A DNA stretch of 17,576 bases from Laceyella putida (GTDB taxonomy: Bacteria; Bacillota; Bacilli; Thermoactinomycetales; Thermoactinomycetaceae): positions 1 through 17,576 of the forward strand of contig NZ_JBHTBW010000034.1 of assembly GCF_042665195.1 (NCBI RefSeq). The letters are read 5' to 3'. The translations under genes and the position numbers were made by a program. Position 1 is the first letter of the stretch. Every line of letters starts with the position of its first letter. Of this stretch, positions 6,926 to 14,904 are shown piece after piece. The notes under the pieces were generated by a model. The model did not search any database. It was not told where the DNA came from and was given only the letters and a program-made list of their open reading frames with translations.

Positions 6926-9900
6926 ATGAATCATCATCCAATTGCCATTATTGGAATTGGCAGTTATTATCCAGGGGCCAAAAATCTTAGGGAATTGTGG
7001 GAAAACATCTTATCTAGACGCCGGCAATTTCGTGAAATGCCAAAACAACGTTTACCGCTCGGAGAATATTATGATGCCCATCCTGACACACCAGATAAAA
7101 CTTATGCTCGATATGCCGCTGTGATTGACGGCTTTGCGTTTGATTGGGCTCAACATAGGATTCCCAAAACCACCTATGAGTCTACAGATATTGTGCATTG
7201 GTTGGCGTTGGAGGTTGCCACACAGGCATTGATCGATGCGGGGTACTCCCGGGAAAATATCCCCAAAGACAAAACAGGGGTTATAGTGGGAAATACGTTA
7301 ACCGGTGAATTCACACGCGCGAATACCATGAGACTGCGTTGGCCTTTTGTGCGCAAAACGCTTAGAGCCGCGGGACAATCCCATGGCCTGTCCGCCGCGA
7401 CGCTCCATCAGCTGGAAAAGCGGATGGAAACCATCTATAAGTCCGCTTTTTCCCCCGTTACGGAAGATACCTTGGCAGGTGGTTTATCCAATACCATCGC
7501 CGGGAGAATCTGCAATTTCTACGATTTGCATGGCGGAGGCTATGTGGTGGATGGCGCTTGTTCCTCTTCTTTGATCGCCGTGGCCACGGCAGCCGGCAAA
7601 CTGGCGAATGGAGAGCTTGATCTGGCTTTGGCCGGCGGGGTGGATATTAGCTTGGATCCGTTGGAAGTGGTTGGCTTTGCCAAAACGGGCGCACTGACCA
7701 ACAAGGATATGAATGTATATGATCGTCATTCCAGCGGGTTCATTCCGGGAGAAGGCTGTGGCTTCGTCATGTTGAAACGGCTGGAAGACGCCCGAAAAGA
7801 CGGCGATTATGTGTATGCCGTGATTCGGGGATGGGGCATTTCCTCGGACGGCAAAGGCGGCATTACCGCTCCCAAAGTGGAAGGCCAGTCACTGGCCTTG
7901 CTCCGCGCTTATGAGATGGCCGGTTATTCCCCGCATGAGCTGGATTTCATAGAAGGTCATGGAACCGGAACGGTGCTCGGCGACCGCATAGAGCTGGAAG
8001 CCATTGCTCTGGCTCTGGATTCATATGGGAAAGCGCCTTTGCGCTCCTGCGGCGTCACCTCTTTTAAGTCATTGGTTGGCCACACCAAAGCGGCCGCGGG
8101 GATTGGCGGTTTGATTAAAGCGGCCTTGTCGGTCAATCAGCGGGTACTTGCGCCAACAGCCGCTTGCCACGAGCCAAATGATGTTTTCCGCACAACGGCA
8201 CAAAATATTTATCCGCTCTTGCAAGGCGAGGTACGCGCGCGGGACGCACGCCTTCGTGCCGGAGTTTCCGCAATGGGCTTTGGCGGCATAAACTGTCATG
8301 TTACGTTGGAATCGGCGGACTTGCCCAAGGAAGAGCTAAAACCGGAAATTGAGGAAAGAGCCTTATTGGTTTCCAATCAAGAGACGGAGTTGTTTGTGTT
8401 CGCCGCTGATGCAAAAGAAGATCTGCTCACCCAAGTCAAACGGGTTCAGCGACTGGCGGCAGGGATCAGTGTGGCCGAACTGACCGATTTGGCGTACTGG
8501 TTGGCTCAGCGGGTAAAACCGAAAGCACAAATCCGAGCTGCGGTCATCGCTGATCACCCGGACCGCTTGGCTGAAGGATTGGCCTTGTTGATTGACAAGT
8601 TGGAACACGCCTTTCCGGCCAAAGGGGAAGTGTTTGTCCACATGGAGAAGCAAGTGTGGATCGGCAATCAAGTGAACCGGCACCGAGTTGGTTTCTTGTT
8701 CCCCGGTCAGGGGTCGCAAAAAGTAAACATGGCGCGCACCTTGTTGGAACGGTTCCCTTGGGCAAGAAAAATCGCCAAGCAAGCCTGGGAAGTGATTCCA
8801 CAAGCACAAGAGATGATGTTCCGCCCACTCGACCGGGCACTTCATCGCGAAGAAGTCCAAGCATGGGAGAAAATGTTGAGTCAGACGGAAGTGGCCCAGC
8901 CCGCCATTGTTTTGGCATCGGTATTGTGGAAGACATTTTTGGAAAGATTGGGAATCCAACCCCAGTTCACCGCTGGCCACAGTTTGGGAGAATTGACCGC
9001 CCTCTGCGCGGCTGGAGCCTATGACAAACAAGTGTTGTTCCAACTCGCGGCAACAAGAGGAAAAGCCATGTCCGCTTCAGAAGGAGAGGCCGGTGCGATG
9101 GCCAGCCTGCACACGAATAAAGAGGTAGCCGAAGCAATTTTGGCGGAAATATCCGGCTATGCGGTGGTCGCCAACCTGAACAGTCCCTCGCAAACGGTGA
9201 TTTCCGGTGAAAAAGAAGCGGTTGCCAAGGCTGTTAAGCGGGCGCAGGCACGACAGATCCAAGCCGTCATGCTCCCGGTTTCCAATGCCTTTCATTCCAA
9301 GCTGGTCAAGCAGGCGTCCAGCCTGTTGCTCCGTCAGGCCCTCCTTCCGGCAAACCCCGTTCCTTTATCTGTGCCGTTCATTTCTGGCGTGACTGGTGAA
9401 GAGATGAAAACCCTTACTGACGGAAACGCGTATTTTGCCAAGCAAGTCATGGAGCGGGTCGATTTCATTTCATTGATTGCGGCGGTGAAAGAAAAATGTG
9501 ATTTGTTGGTGGAAGTGGGGCCAGGGCGTGTGTTAACGGGATTGGTGACTGACCAAGCGGGGCCGCCTTGCTTCCCGGTGGAGTCAAAACCGGGGAGAGA
9601 CCGCGATCTTCACCAGTTCTTGGCCACCTACTTTGTCCATGGCGGGCACGTTCAGTGGGAGCGGTTATACGAACAACGCTTGATCCGCCCGTTTGTTCCA
9701 GCTGAGGAAAAACAGTTCATCGTGAATCCTTGTGAAAATCCTTTGTCCGTCCCCGCTTCCGGGCATGTCAGCGATGATTCGGTCCGGCTCCCTCAACCAG
9801 CCGACCTGCCAACAGACATATGGGAACGGTATCTGGAAGAGCGAGGTGCCTTTTTGTTGGATGTGATTCGGGCAGATTTAAAACATATGCGTTCGGAGCC

Positions 9901-12900
9901 TGTTTCCCGGCAACCGGAGGAGAGGAACGAGCCCCCTTCCCCGTCTTTACCGGAAGCGCCACCGGTTGAAAAACCAGCGGCAGCGACTGCATCCGTGGCA
10001 CAAGCGGCGATTCGATGGGTCGCACAGCGGACCGGGTATCCCTCCGCTTCGATTGCGCTCAGCCACCGGTTGCTGGATGATTTGAATTTGGATTCGATTA
10101 AATCGGCTGAGCTTGTCTCTTCACTGGCGCAACAGTTTGCCGTGGCCGATCGGATCGATCCGAGTGATTTTGCCAATGCGACGTTGGAGGAAGTGTGTCA
10201 GGCGCTGGAACGTTTGGTTCTGCCAGAAGCTGCCCGTGAACAGACGATAACCCAGTCTTTGTTAGAATGGACAACCAAACTGACCGGGTATCCCCGTGAA
10301 TCGATCCATATGGATATGCGCTTGTTGGATGATTTGAATTTGGATTCGATTAAATCAGCCGAATTGGTCAGCCGTGTCGCCAATGAGTTTCAATTGGAGG
10401 GACAATTGGATCCAACGGAATTCGCCAATACGACCTTGAGAGAAATCGAACAGGCGCTATCCCCTTTGTTAACGTCCAAACCAGACGCACCCACCACGCC
10501 CGTCGCATCGCAACCAAACAGCAAAGAGCGTCCATGGGTACGCAATTTTGTTGTCGATTATGTCGAAGCTCCGTGCAATAACAGCACACCGCTCTCTTTT
10601 CCTGAGACGGCCCGCTTCTTGATTGTTGTGAGCCAAACCAGACATTCTCTTGCCCGGGCGTTAGCTGCGGAATTAACCGCCCGCCACATTCCGGCGGAGA
10701 TTGCGACCTTTACGGAGCTAGCCGCACAACAGCGATTGCGCCATGAAGCGTTTAGCCATGTGGTGGTCATCTTGCCCCAAACCGATACCAGCGAAGATTT
10801 GTCCGTCATGATAAAGAGATTGCAAAGTGTGATTGGCCCGGTCAAAGATGTAGGCTATGAAACATCCATAACCTATATCCAATATGGCGGGGGCTACTTC
10901 GGGACACGGTCTGAGAGGATTCAACTGGGCACTTGCACAGCTAACGCGTTCGCCGCCAGCCTCCATATGGAACGTCCCCACGCCAACATTCGCGTGATTG
11001 ATTTGAGTCCGGAATTAAAACCGAAATCGATTGTCAAACCCATCCTGGCGGAAATCGCCGCGGAAGAGCCCTTTGTGTCAGTCGGATATGACCAACACAA
11101 AGTAAGACGCGTTCCGCAGGCGATCGTTCAACTGCCGCAAGCGTATCCCGTCCGCCCCTTTAAATGGACAAGCGAAGATGTGGTGCTTGTGACGGGCGGC
11201 GCGAAAGGGATTACCGCCGAGTGCGCATTGGCCGTCGCTCAATCGACGGGAGTGAAGATGGCCTTGGTTGGTCGTTCGACTGCGGAAAGTCCCGAGATTC
11301 AACAGACACTGGCGCGTTTTAGGGAAAGCGGATTGATTTGCCGGTATTATTCCTGCGACATGACGGATCAAGCCGCGGTTGAACAATTGATCGCATCCGT
11401 GCGTGAGGAGCTGGGACCGGTGACGGGGGTCATTCATGGCGCGGCGCTGATGCAACCCCGACGGGCGGAACAGATTTCACCGGCCGCCTTTTTGAACGAG
11501 ATCGGACCTAAGGTGCTCGGCGCTTTGCACCTCTGTAAAGCGTTGGAAACTCACCCTCCCAAATTATTTATCGGGATTTCTTCACTGGCCGGTATTACTG
11601 GAATGGCCGGAAACACGTCGTATGGCTTTTCAAATGAGGCGTTGCAGTTGATCTTGCGCCGCTTTGGACAGGAACATCCCTCAACGCAGGTGTTATCTGT
11701 CGCCTTCAGCGTATGGGATGAGGTGGGTATGGGAGTGCGGGCTGGCAGCATCGACTTTTTGGAAAAGAAAGGAACCTACGCCATTCCCGTTGCGGAAGGG
11801 ACCAAACGGTTTGTCCATCTGTTCCACCATGATCCGCAAGCGAAACAGGTCGTCATTACGGCCAAATTAGGCGGTTTGGAAACTTGGCGTCCACGTCCGG
11901 TAAAAAGGGAAAAAGGGTTCCGATTTATCGGGGACATACTCTACGATTATCCGGAAGTGGAATTCATCACTCGGGTCCACTTAAATCTGGAAAAAGACCC
12001 CTATGTGAAAGACCATGTATACAATGGAACCTACCTGTTCCCGGCTGTGTTTGGTCTTGAAGCCATGGCGCAAGCGGCCTCCTATGTGACCGGCATCGCA
12101 GACTTCAACCGTGTCCAAGTAGATGATATCCAACTCACCTTGCCGATTGTGCTTGATCCGCAAACAGGCGTCACCGTGGAAATCCGTGCGGAAGTGCTGG
12201 AGAACGGAAAGATCAAAACTGAGCTGCGCACCGAACAAAATGGGTTTGCCAAACCGCATTATACAGCCACCTTTTGGTTCCCCTCCGCGACTGAGGAGAG
12301 ACAGGAACGCCTCTCTTTCCCAAAAGAAGCGTTGGCGATTGAACCGAAAACAGACCTTTATGGACCGCTTCTGTTTCAAGGGCCTTCTTTTCACCGGTTG
12401 GCGCACATATACGATACCGCTCACAACGCGAAGCGGCACACGGGCCATTGTCTCTTTACCGCTCATGCGGAAGAGACGGACCAATACTTACTCGGTGATC
12501 CGTATTTCCATGATGCCTTGTTGCAATCGGCACGGATCATCACTCCGCAGGATTTATGCCTGCCTGTGAAAATCGCATCATTCAAAAAGCTCGGGGGGCT
12601 TCTAACCAAGCCGGAGACATGGAGGGCCGTGACAAGACTGCAGGAACAAACGGACTCGTCCTATACTTACACGGTGGATGTATTGGATAAGAGCAACCAA
12701 GTCGTCCTAAGCTTAACCGGTTATCAAGTGCATAAGATGGAGCATCATCCTGGGCTTCCGACGGCGGATGAGCTTTCCTCATTGGCTTTTACCGATGAAC
12801 GGCGGTTGACCGAAGCGATTCGTACCCACGGCAGCAAGTTAATGGTGGATGTGCCGGTCATTGCGTTGACCCATTGTCCAGGCATTCATCAACAATCGAA

Positions 12901-14452
12901 AGAAGAGCGACATGCACGGATCATGCCGTTATTTAAGCGGGGCATCGCCAAAGCGGGAGGAAATGCGGATCATTCACTGACTTGGGATGAGTACGGCAAA
13001 CCCGTCGTGATGGAGCAAACCCATCCCTCCAGCCGCTTCCATGTGTCTTTCTCCCATGATGACGAAGTGTCGATTTGCGTCATCGGAAATGAGGAGCAAG
13101 GCTGTGACATTCTTCCAATTGACAGTCACCGCAGTGAAGGAGATTGGCTCCACTTGTTGACAGACAAATACCAACCCTTGATGAAATCATTACAGAAGCA
13201 CGGAGATTCCGAGTCACTGGCCGGAAGCCGAATCTGGGCCAGCCTGGAGGCGGCTGTAAAGGCCGGCGGAGGAAAAGTCCAGGGGATGGAAATAGAAAAA
13301 ACTTCGGGTGAAGCAATATTATTACATGCAATCACAGAAACATCTTCAATTTCGGTACTGACTATCCCCGTTCAATTGTCCAAACCACTCAAACGAATGG
13401 TGGCTCTGGTGGTTTCCTCCCGTCCGTCAAAATTGAAAGCAGAGCGGCAATATGGTGAATTTCACCCTGAATATGGTTTTGTCTATCGCTTTCCACTCAC
13501 TTTTAAAGACACCCCTACCTTAAGCAGGAAAGTGAATCTCAGCCGTTATGCCGATTGGATGGGCAAAATAAGGGAATTATCTTTATCCGCGATTTTGAAG
13601 CGGGTCACCGACCAGTTTGCTTCCGGGAAATGGGGCATGGTAACCAATTTTGCGCAAACGGAAATCGTTGGCGAAGCATCCTCCCGCGATGTGATTGAAG
13701 TTCATCTGCAAATTGACCATATCCAAGATGACACCTATATGGAGATCGTTTACCACTGGTATAAAGTAAAAGAAAACGGCACCTTGGAGCTAATAGCAAC
13801 CAGCAAACAGGGACTGACATGGGTGGAGATCATCGGTCATGGCTTAGTGAGACCATGTCCGTTTCCCGATTATTTCTCACAGTTTTTAAAGGACAAATTA
13901 GCCGTAATGAGCTATCGGGAACCACTCTTCCAACAAAGCCAATTTTTGCGCGAACAACTTCTGGGGCCGGAAACGTTTGCGGTCAAATCCGGACCGTCGG
14001 ATCGTTTGATTCTACAAACCAAACGATTTGAAACCTCGTTGGAAGAGTCCAATCTCGTCGGTAATGTGTATTTCTCCAACTATACCGTTTGGCAAAGTAG
14101 AGTGCGTGACCAATTCTTCTATTCATTGGCTCCGGAGTTGTTTCAGGGAACAGGAAAACAAGGCGAATGGCTTCCCCTGTTCAGCAAGGTCCACCATCTC
14201 CGTGAAGCGATGCCGTTTGACACCATTGAGGTGCAAATGTCATTGGCAAAAAGGTATGAATATGGCGTGAACCTATTTTTTGAATATTATAAGCTGGACA
14301 CGGATGGACAGAAGCAGAAGATCGCATATGGTGAGCAAGAGATCGTCTGGATCAAGCGGGATGAACGGGGACATCCGGTTCCCGCTCCCTTACCGGAGAT
14401 ATTTGAAAAAGAGCTGGGACAAGTTTATGCAATGAACCACTCCCATGCCTAA
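6926..14452 (+). CDS. enediyne-PKS-like iterative polyketide synthase, KS-AT-ACP-ACP-KR-DH-PPT-hotdog-hotdog
   Basis: 2508 residues; ATG 6926 follows a GAGGTGAG site. Domains in order: KS (about 1-450; Cys212 in DGACSSSL, His345 in HGTGT, His386 in VGHTKAAAG); AT (586-895; FLFPGQGSQ, Ser686 in GHSLGE, His790); two ACPs (about 1018-1090 and 1103-1175; LDSIKSAEL with Ser1057 and Ser1141); KR with its structural half (about 1190-1640; GGAKGIT at 1424-1430, Ser1553, Tyr1566, Asn1570); DH (about 1669-1930; His1697 in DPYVKDH, Asp1863 in YFHDALLQ); PPTase-like domain (about 1960-2165; SFSHDD, Asp2061, Glu2108, Lys2112); hot-dog 1 (about 2176-2335) and hot-dog 2 (about 2360-2495; NLVGNVYFSNYTVWQ, as in CalE7/SgcE10 thioesterases). 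KS segments such as GNTLTGEF, RLRWP and TLAGGLSNTIAGRICN and the DH segment LFPAVFGLEAMAQ are PKSE hallmarks. All catalytic residues of KS, AT, KR and DH are present. Such enzymes iteratively build conjugated polyenes from malonyl-CoA. The class call is by remembered family motifs, not a search. Confidence 0.9.
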   Translation: MNHHPIAIIGIGSYYPGAKNLRELWENILSRRRQFREMPKQRLPLGEYYDAHPDTPDKTYARYAAVIDGFAFDWAQHRIPKTTYESTDIVHWLALEVATQALIDAGYSRENIPKDKTGVIVGNTLTGEFTRANTMRLRWPFVRKTLRAAGQSHGLSAATLHQLEKRMETIYKSAFSPVTEDTLAGGLSNTIAGRICNFYDLHGGGYVVDGACSSSLIAVATAAGKLANGELDLALAGGVDISLDPLEVVGFAKTGALTNKDMNVYDRHSSGFIPGEGCGFVMLKRLEDARKDGDYVYAVIRGWGISSDGKGGITAPKVEGQSLALLRAYEMAGYSPHELDFIEGHGTGTVLGDRIELEAIALALDSYGKAPLRSCGVTSFKSLVGHTKAAAGIGGLIKAALSVNQRVLAPTAACHEPNDVFRTTAQNIYPLLQGEVRARDARLRAGVSAMGFGGINCHVTLESADLPKEELKPEIEERALLVSNQETELFVFAADAKEDLLTQVKRVQRLAAGISVAELTDLAYWLAQRVKPKAQIRAAVIADHPDRLAEGLALLIDKLEHAFPAKGEVFVHMEKQVWIGNQVNRHRVGFLFPGQGSQKVNMARTLLERFPWARKIAKQAWEVIPQAQEMMFRPLDRALHREEVQAWEKMLSQTEVAQPAIVLASVLWKTFLERLGIQPQFTAGHSLGELTALCAAGAYDKQVLFQLAATRGKAMSASEGEAGAMASLHTNKEVAEAILAEISGYAVVANLNSPSQTVISGEKEAVAKAVKRAQARQIQAVMLPVSNAFHSKLVKQASSLLLRQALLPANPVPLSVPFISGVTGEEMKTLTDGNAYFAKQVMERVDFISLIAAVKEKCDLLVEVGPGRVLTGLVTDQAGPPCFPVESKPGRDRDLHQFLATYFVHGGHVQWERLYEQRLIRPFVPAEEKQFIVNPCENPLSVPASGHVSDDSVRLPQPADLPTDIWERYLEERGAFLLDVIRADLKHMRSEPVSRQPEERNEPPSPSLPEAPPVEKPAAATASVAQAAIRWVAQRTGYPSASIALSHRLLDDLNLDSIKSAELVSSLAQQFAVADRIDPSDFANATLEEVCQALERLVLPEAAREQTITQSLLEWTTKLTGYPRESIHMDMRLLDDLNLDSIKSAELVSRVANEFQLEGQLDPTEFANTTLREIEQALSPLLTSKPDAPTTPVASQPNSKERPWVRNFVVDYVEAPCNNSTPLSFPETARFLIVVSQTRHSLARALAAELTARHIPAEIATFTELAAQQRLRHEAFSHVVVILPQTDTSEDLSVMIKRLQSVIGPVKDVGYETSITYIQYGGGYFGTRSERIQLGTCTANAFAASLHMERPHANIRVIDLSPELKPKSIVKPILAEIAAEEPFVSVGYDQHKVRRVPQAIVQLPQAYPVRPFKWTSEDVVLVTGGAKGITAECALAVAQSTGVKMALVGRSTAESPEIQQTLARFRESGLICRYYSCDMTDQAAVEQLIASVREELGPVTGVIHGAALMQPRRAEQISPAAFLNEIGPKVLGALHLCKALETHPPKLFIGISSLAGITGMAGNTSYGFSNEALQLILRRFGQEHPSTQVLSVAFSVWDEVGMGVRAGSIDFLEKKGTYAIPVAEGTKRFVHLFHHDPQAKQVVITAKLGGLETWRPRPVKREKGFRFIGDILYDYPEVEFITRVHLNLEKDPYVKDHVYNGTYLFPAVFGLEAMAQAASYVTGIADFNRVQVDDIQLTLPIVLDPQTGVTVEIRAEVLENGKIKTELRTEQNGFAKPHYTATFWFPSATEERQERLSFPKEALAIEPKTDLYGPLLFQGPSFHRLAHIYDTAHNAKRHTGHCLFTAHAEETDQYLLGDPYFHDALLQSARIITPQDLCLPVKIASFKKLGGLLTKPETWRAVTRLQEQTDSSYTYTVDVLDKSNQVVLSLTGYQVHKMEHHPGLPTADELSSLAFTDERRLTEAIRTHGSKLMVDVPVIALTHCPGIHQQSKEERHARIMPLFKRGIAKAGGNADHSLTWDEYGKPVVMEQTHPSSRFHVSFSHDDEVSICVIGNEEQGCDILPIDSHRSEGDWLHLLTDKYQPLMKSLQKHGDSESLAGSRIWASLEAAVKAGGGKVQGMEIEKTSGEAILLHAITETSSISVLTIPVQLSKPLKRMVALVVSSRPSKLKAERQYGEFHPEYGFVYRFPLTFKDTPTLSRKVNLSRYADWMGKIRELSLSAILKRVTDQFASGKWGMVTNFAQTEIVGEASSRDVIEVHLQIDHIQDDTYMEIVYHWYKVKENGTLELIATSKQGLTWVEIIGHGLVRPCPFPDYFSQFLKDKLAVMSYREPLFQQSQFLREQLLGPETFAVKSGPSDRLILQTKRFETSLEESNLVGNVYFSNYTVWQSRVRDQFFYSLAPELFQGTGKQGEWLPLFSKVHHLREAMPFDTIEVQMSLAKRYEYGVNLFFEYYKLDTDGQKQKIAYGEQEIVWIKRDERGHPVPAPLPEIFEKELGQVYAMNHSHA
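10074..10356 (+). repeat. tandem ACP repeat with a 31-bp identical core
   Basis: The two ACP-coding units are 252 bases (84 codons) apart. The 31 bases 10074-10104 and 10326-10356, spanning the phosphopantetheine attachment serine, are identical, whereas the flanking helices have diverged at the protein level. Confidence 0.9.
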
Positions 14453-14467
14453 AGGCAAAGGATTTTC

Positions 14468-14499
14468 GGGCAGGATCATCAAAAACAGATGAGATGCCC
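14468..14499 (+). terminator. weak hairpin after the PKS gene
   Basis: GGGCA...TGCCC with an inner ATCATC/GATGA pairing forms an interrupted hairpin 16 bases after the PKS stop. No T run follows, so termination here is uncertain. Confidence 0.3.
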
Positions 14500-14510
14500 A
14501 ATGATTCCTT

Positions 14511-14539
14511 TTGACATTCGCCAACCTATCCAAGATAAT
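14511..14539 (+). promoter_or_regulatory. sigma A-type promoter for the leader ORF and yidC
   Basis: TTGACA (14511-14516) and GATAAT (14534-14539) are separated by 17 bases, near consensus. The box pair lies about 45 bases before the start of the leader ORF, giving it and yidC a transcription unit separate from the PKS. Confidence 0.75.
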
Positions 14540-14583
14540 TGAAGAAATAGGAAGAATAAAAATAATCGAGGAGGTGAATACAG

Positions 14584-14904
14584 ATGTTCATTGAGTTCCA
14601 TGACGTGATTCCCATGTTGGTGTCCATCAGCGTCATCTTGACCGTGCTGTGTTCGTTTACACTGATTCGGGCGGCGCGGGAGCGATTGTCTCGATTCGTC
14701 TCCTTCACCAAGCCGTCACGCACAGATGAAACGGAACACATTCAGCATTGGATTGCGCGGAGAGTGCAAAGGAGAGAAGCCCCTGAAGACGATTCGGACC
14801 ATATCCCCCCCGTTCTCAGCATGACGCTTCATGAGAAACGAGGAGGAAAACCATGGGAAAATCATCTGTATTCACTTTCATTCAACGATACAGCAACGTT
14901 CTGA
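14584..14904 (+). CDS. MifM-like candidate arrest leader peptide upstream of yidC
   Basis: 106 residues, ATG 14584 behind a very strong GAGGAGGTG site (14568-14576), so it is almost certainly translated. It starts MFIEFHDVIPMLVSIS with one membrane segment (about residues 10-30), followed by a basic soluble tail (RRVQRR at 59-64) and an acidic stretch, EAPEDDSDH (65-73). B. subtilis MifM has the same plan: about 95 residues, an N-terminal MFVE..DV start, one membrane anchor, a basic segment and a DEED arrest region, placed directly upstream of yidC2 (family knowledge). Here the ORF overlaps yidC by 52 bases in another frame, so its last 17-18 residues are shared DNA and may be irrelevant. The arrest function is inferred from layout, position and the adjacent hairpin. 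Without that, it would be an unknown small membrane protein. Confidence 0.7.
   Translation: MFIEFHDVIPMLVSISVILTVLCSFTLIRAARERLSRFVSFTKPSRTDETEHIQHWIARRVQRREAPEDDSDHIPPVLSMTLHEKRGGKPWENHLYSLSFNDTATF
14805..14846 (+). promoter_or_regulatory. RNA hairpin masking the yidC ribosome binding site
   Basis: The 5' arm (14805-14818; CCCCCCCGTTCTCA) pairs with the 3' arm (14832-14846; TGAGAAACGAGGAGG), which contains the whole GAGGAGG site of yidC. I count 12 Watson-Crick pairs with one bulged A and two C-A mismatches around a 13-base loop. The 5' arm begins about 6 bases after the EDDSD codons (14785-14799) of the leader ORF. A ribosome halted there would cover or open it. Confidence 0.65.

Noticed and set aside
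8363..9043. 226-codon minus-strand ORF inside the PKS gene
   Set aside because: Antisense shadow of the AT-domain coding region, without start signals.
11981..12484. 167-codon minus-strand ORF inside the PKS gene
   Set aside because: Antisense to the DH domain, low plausibility as protein.
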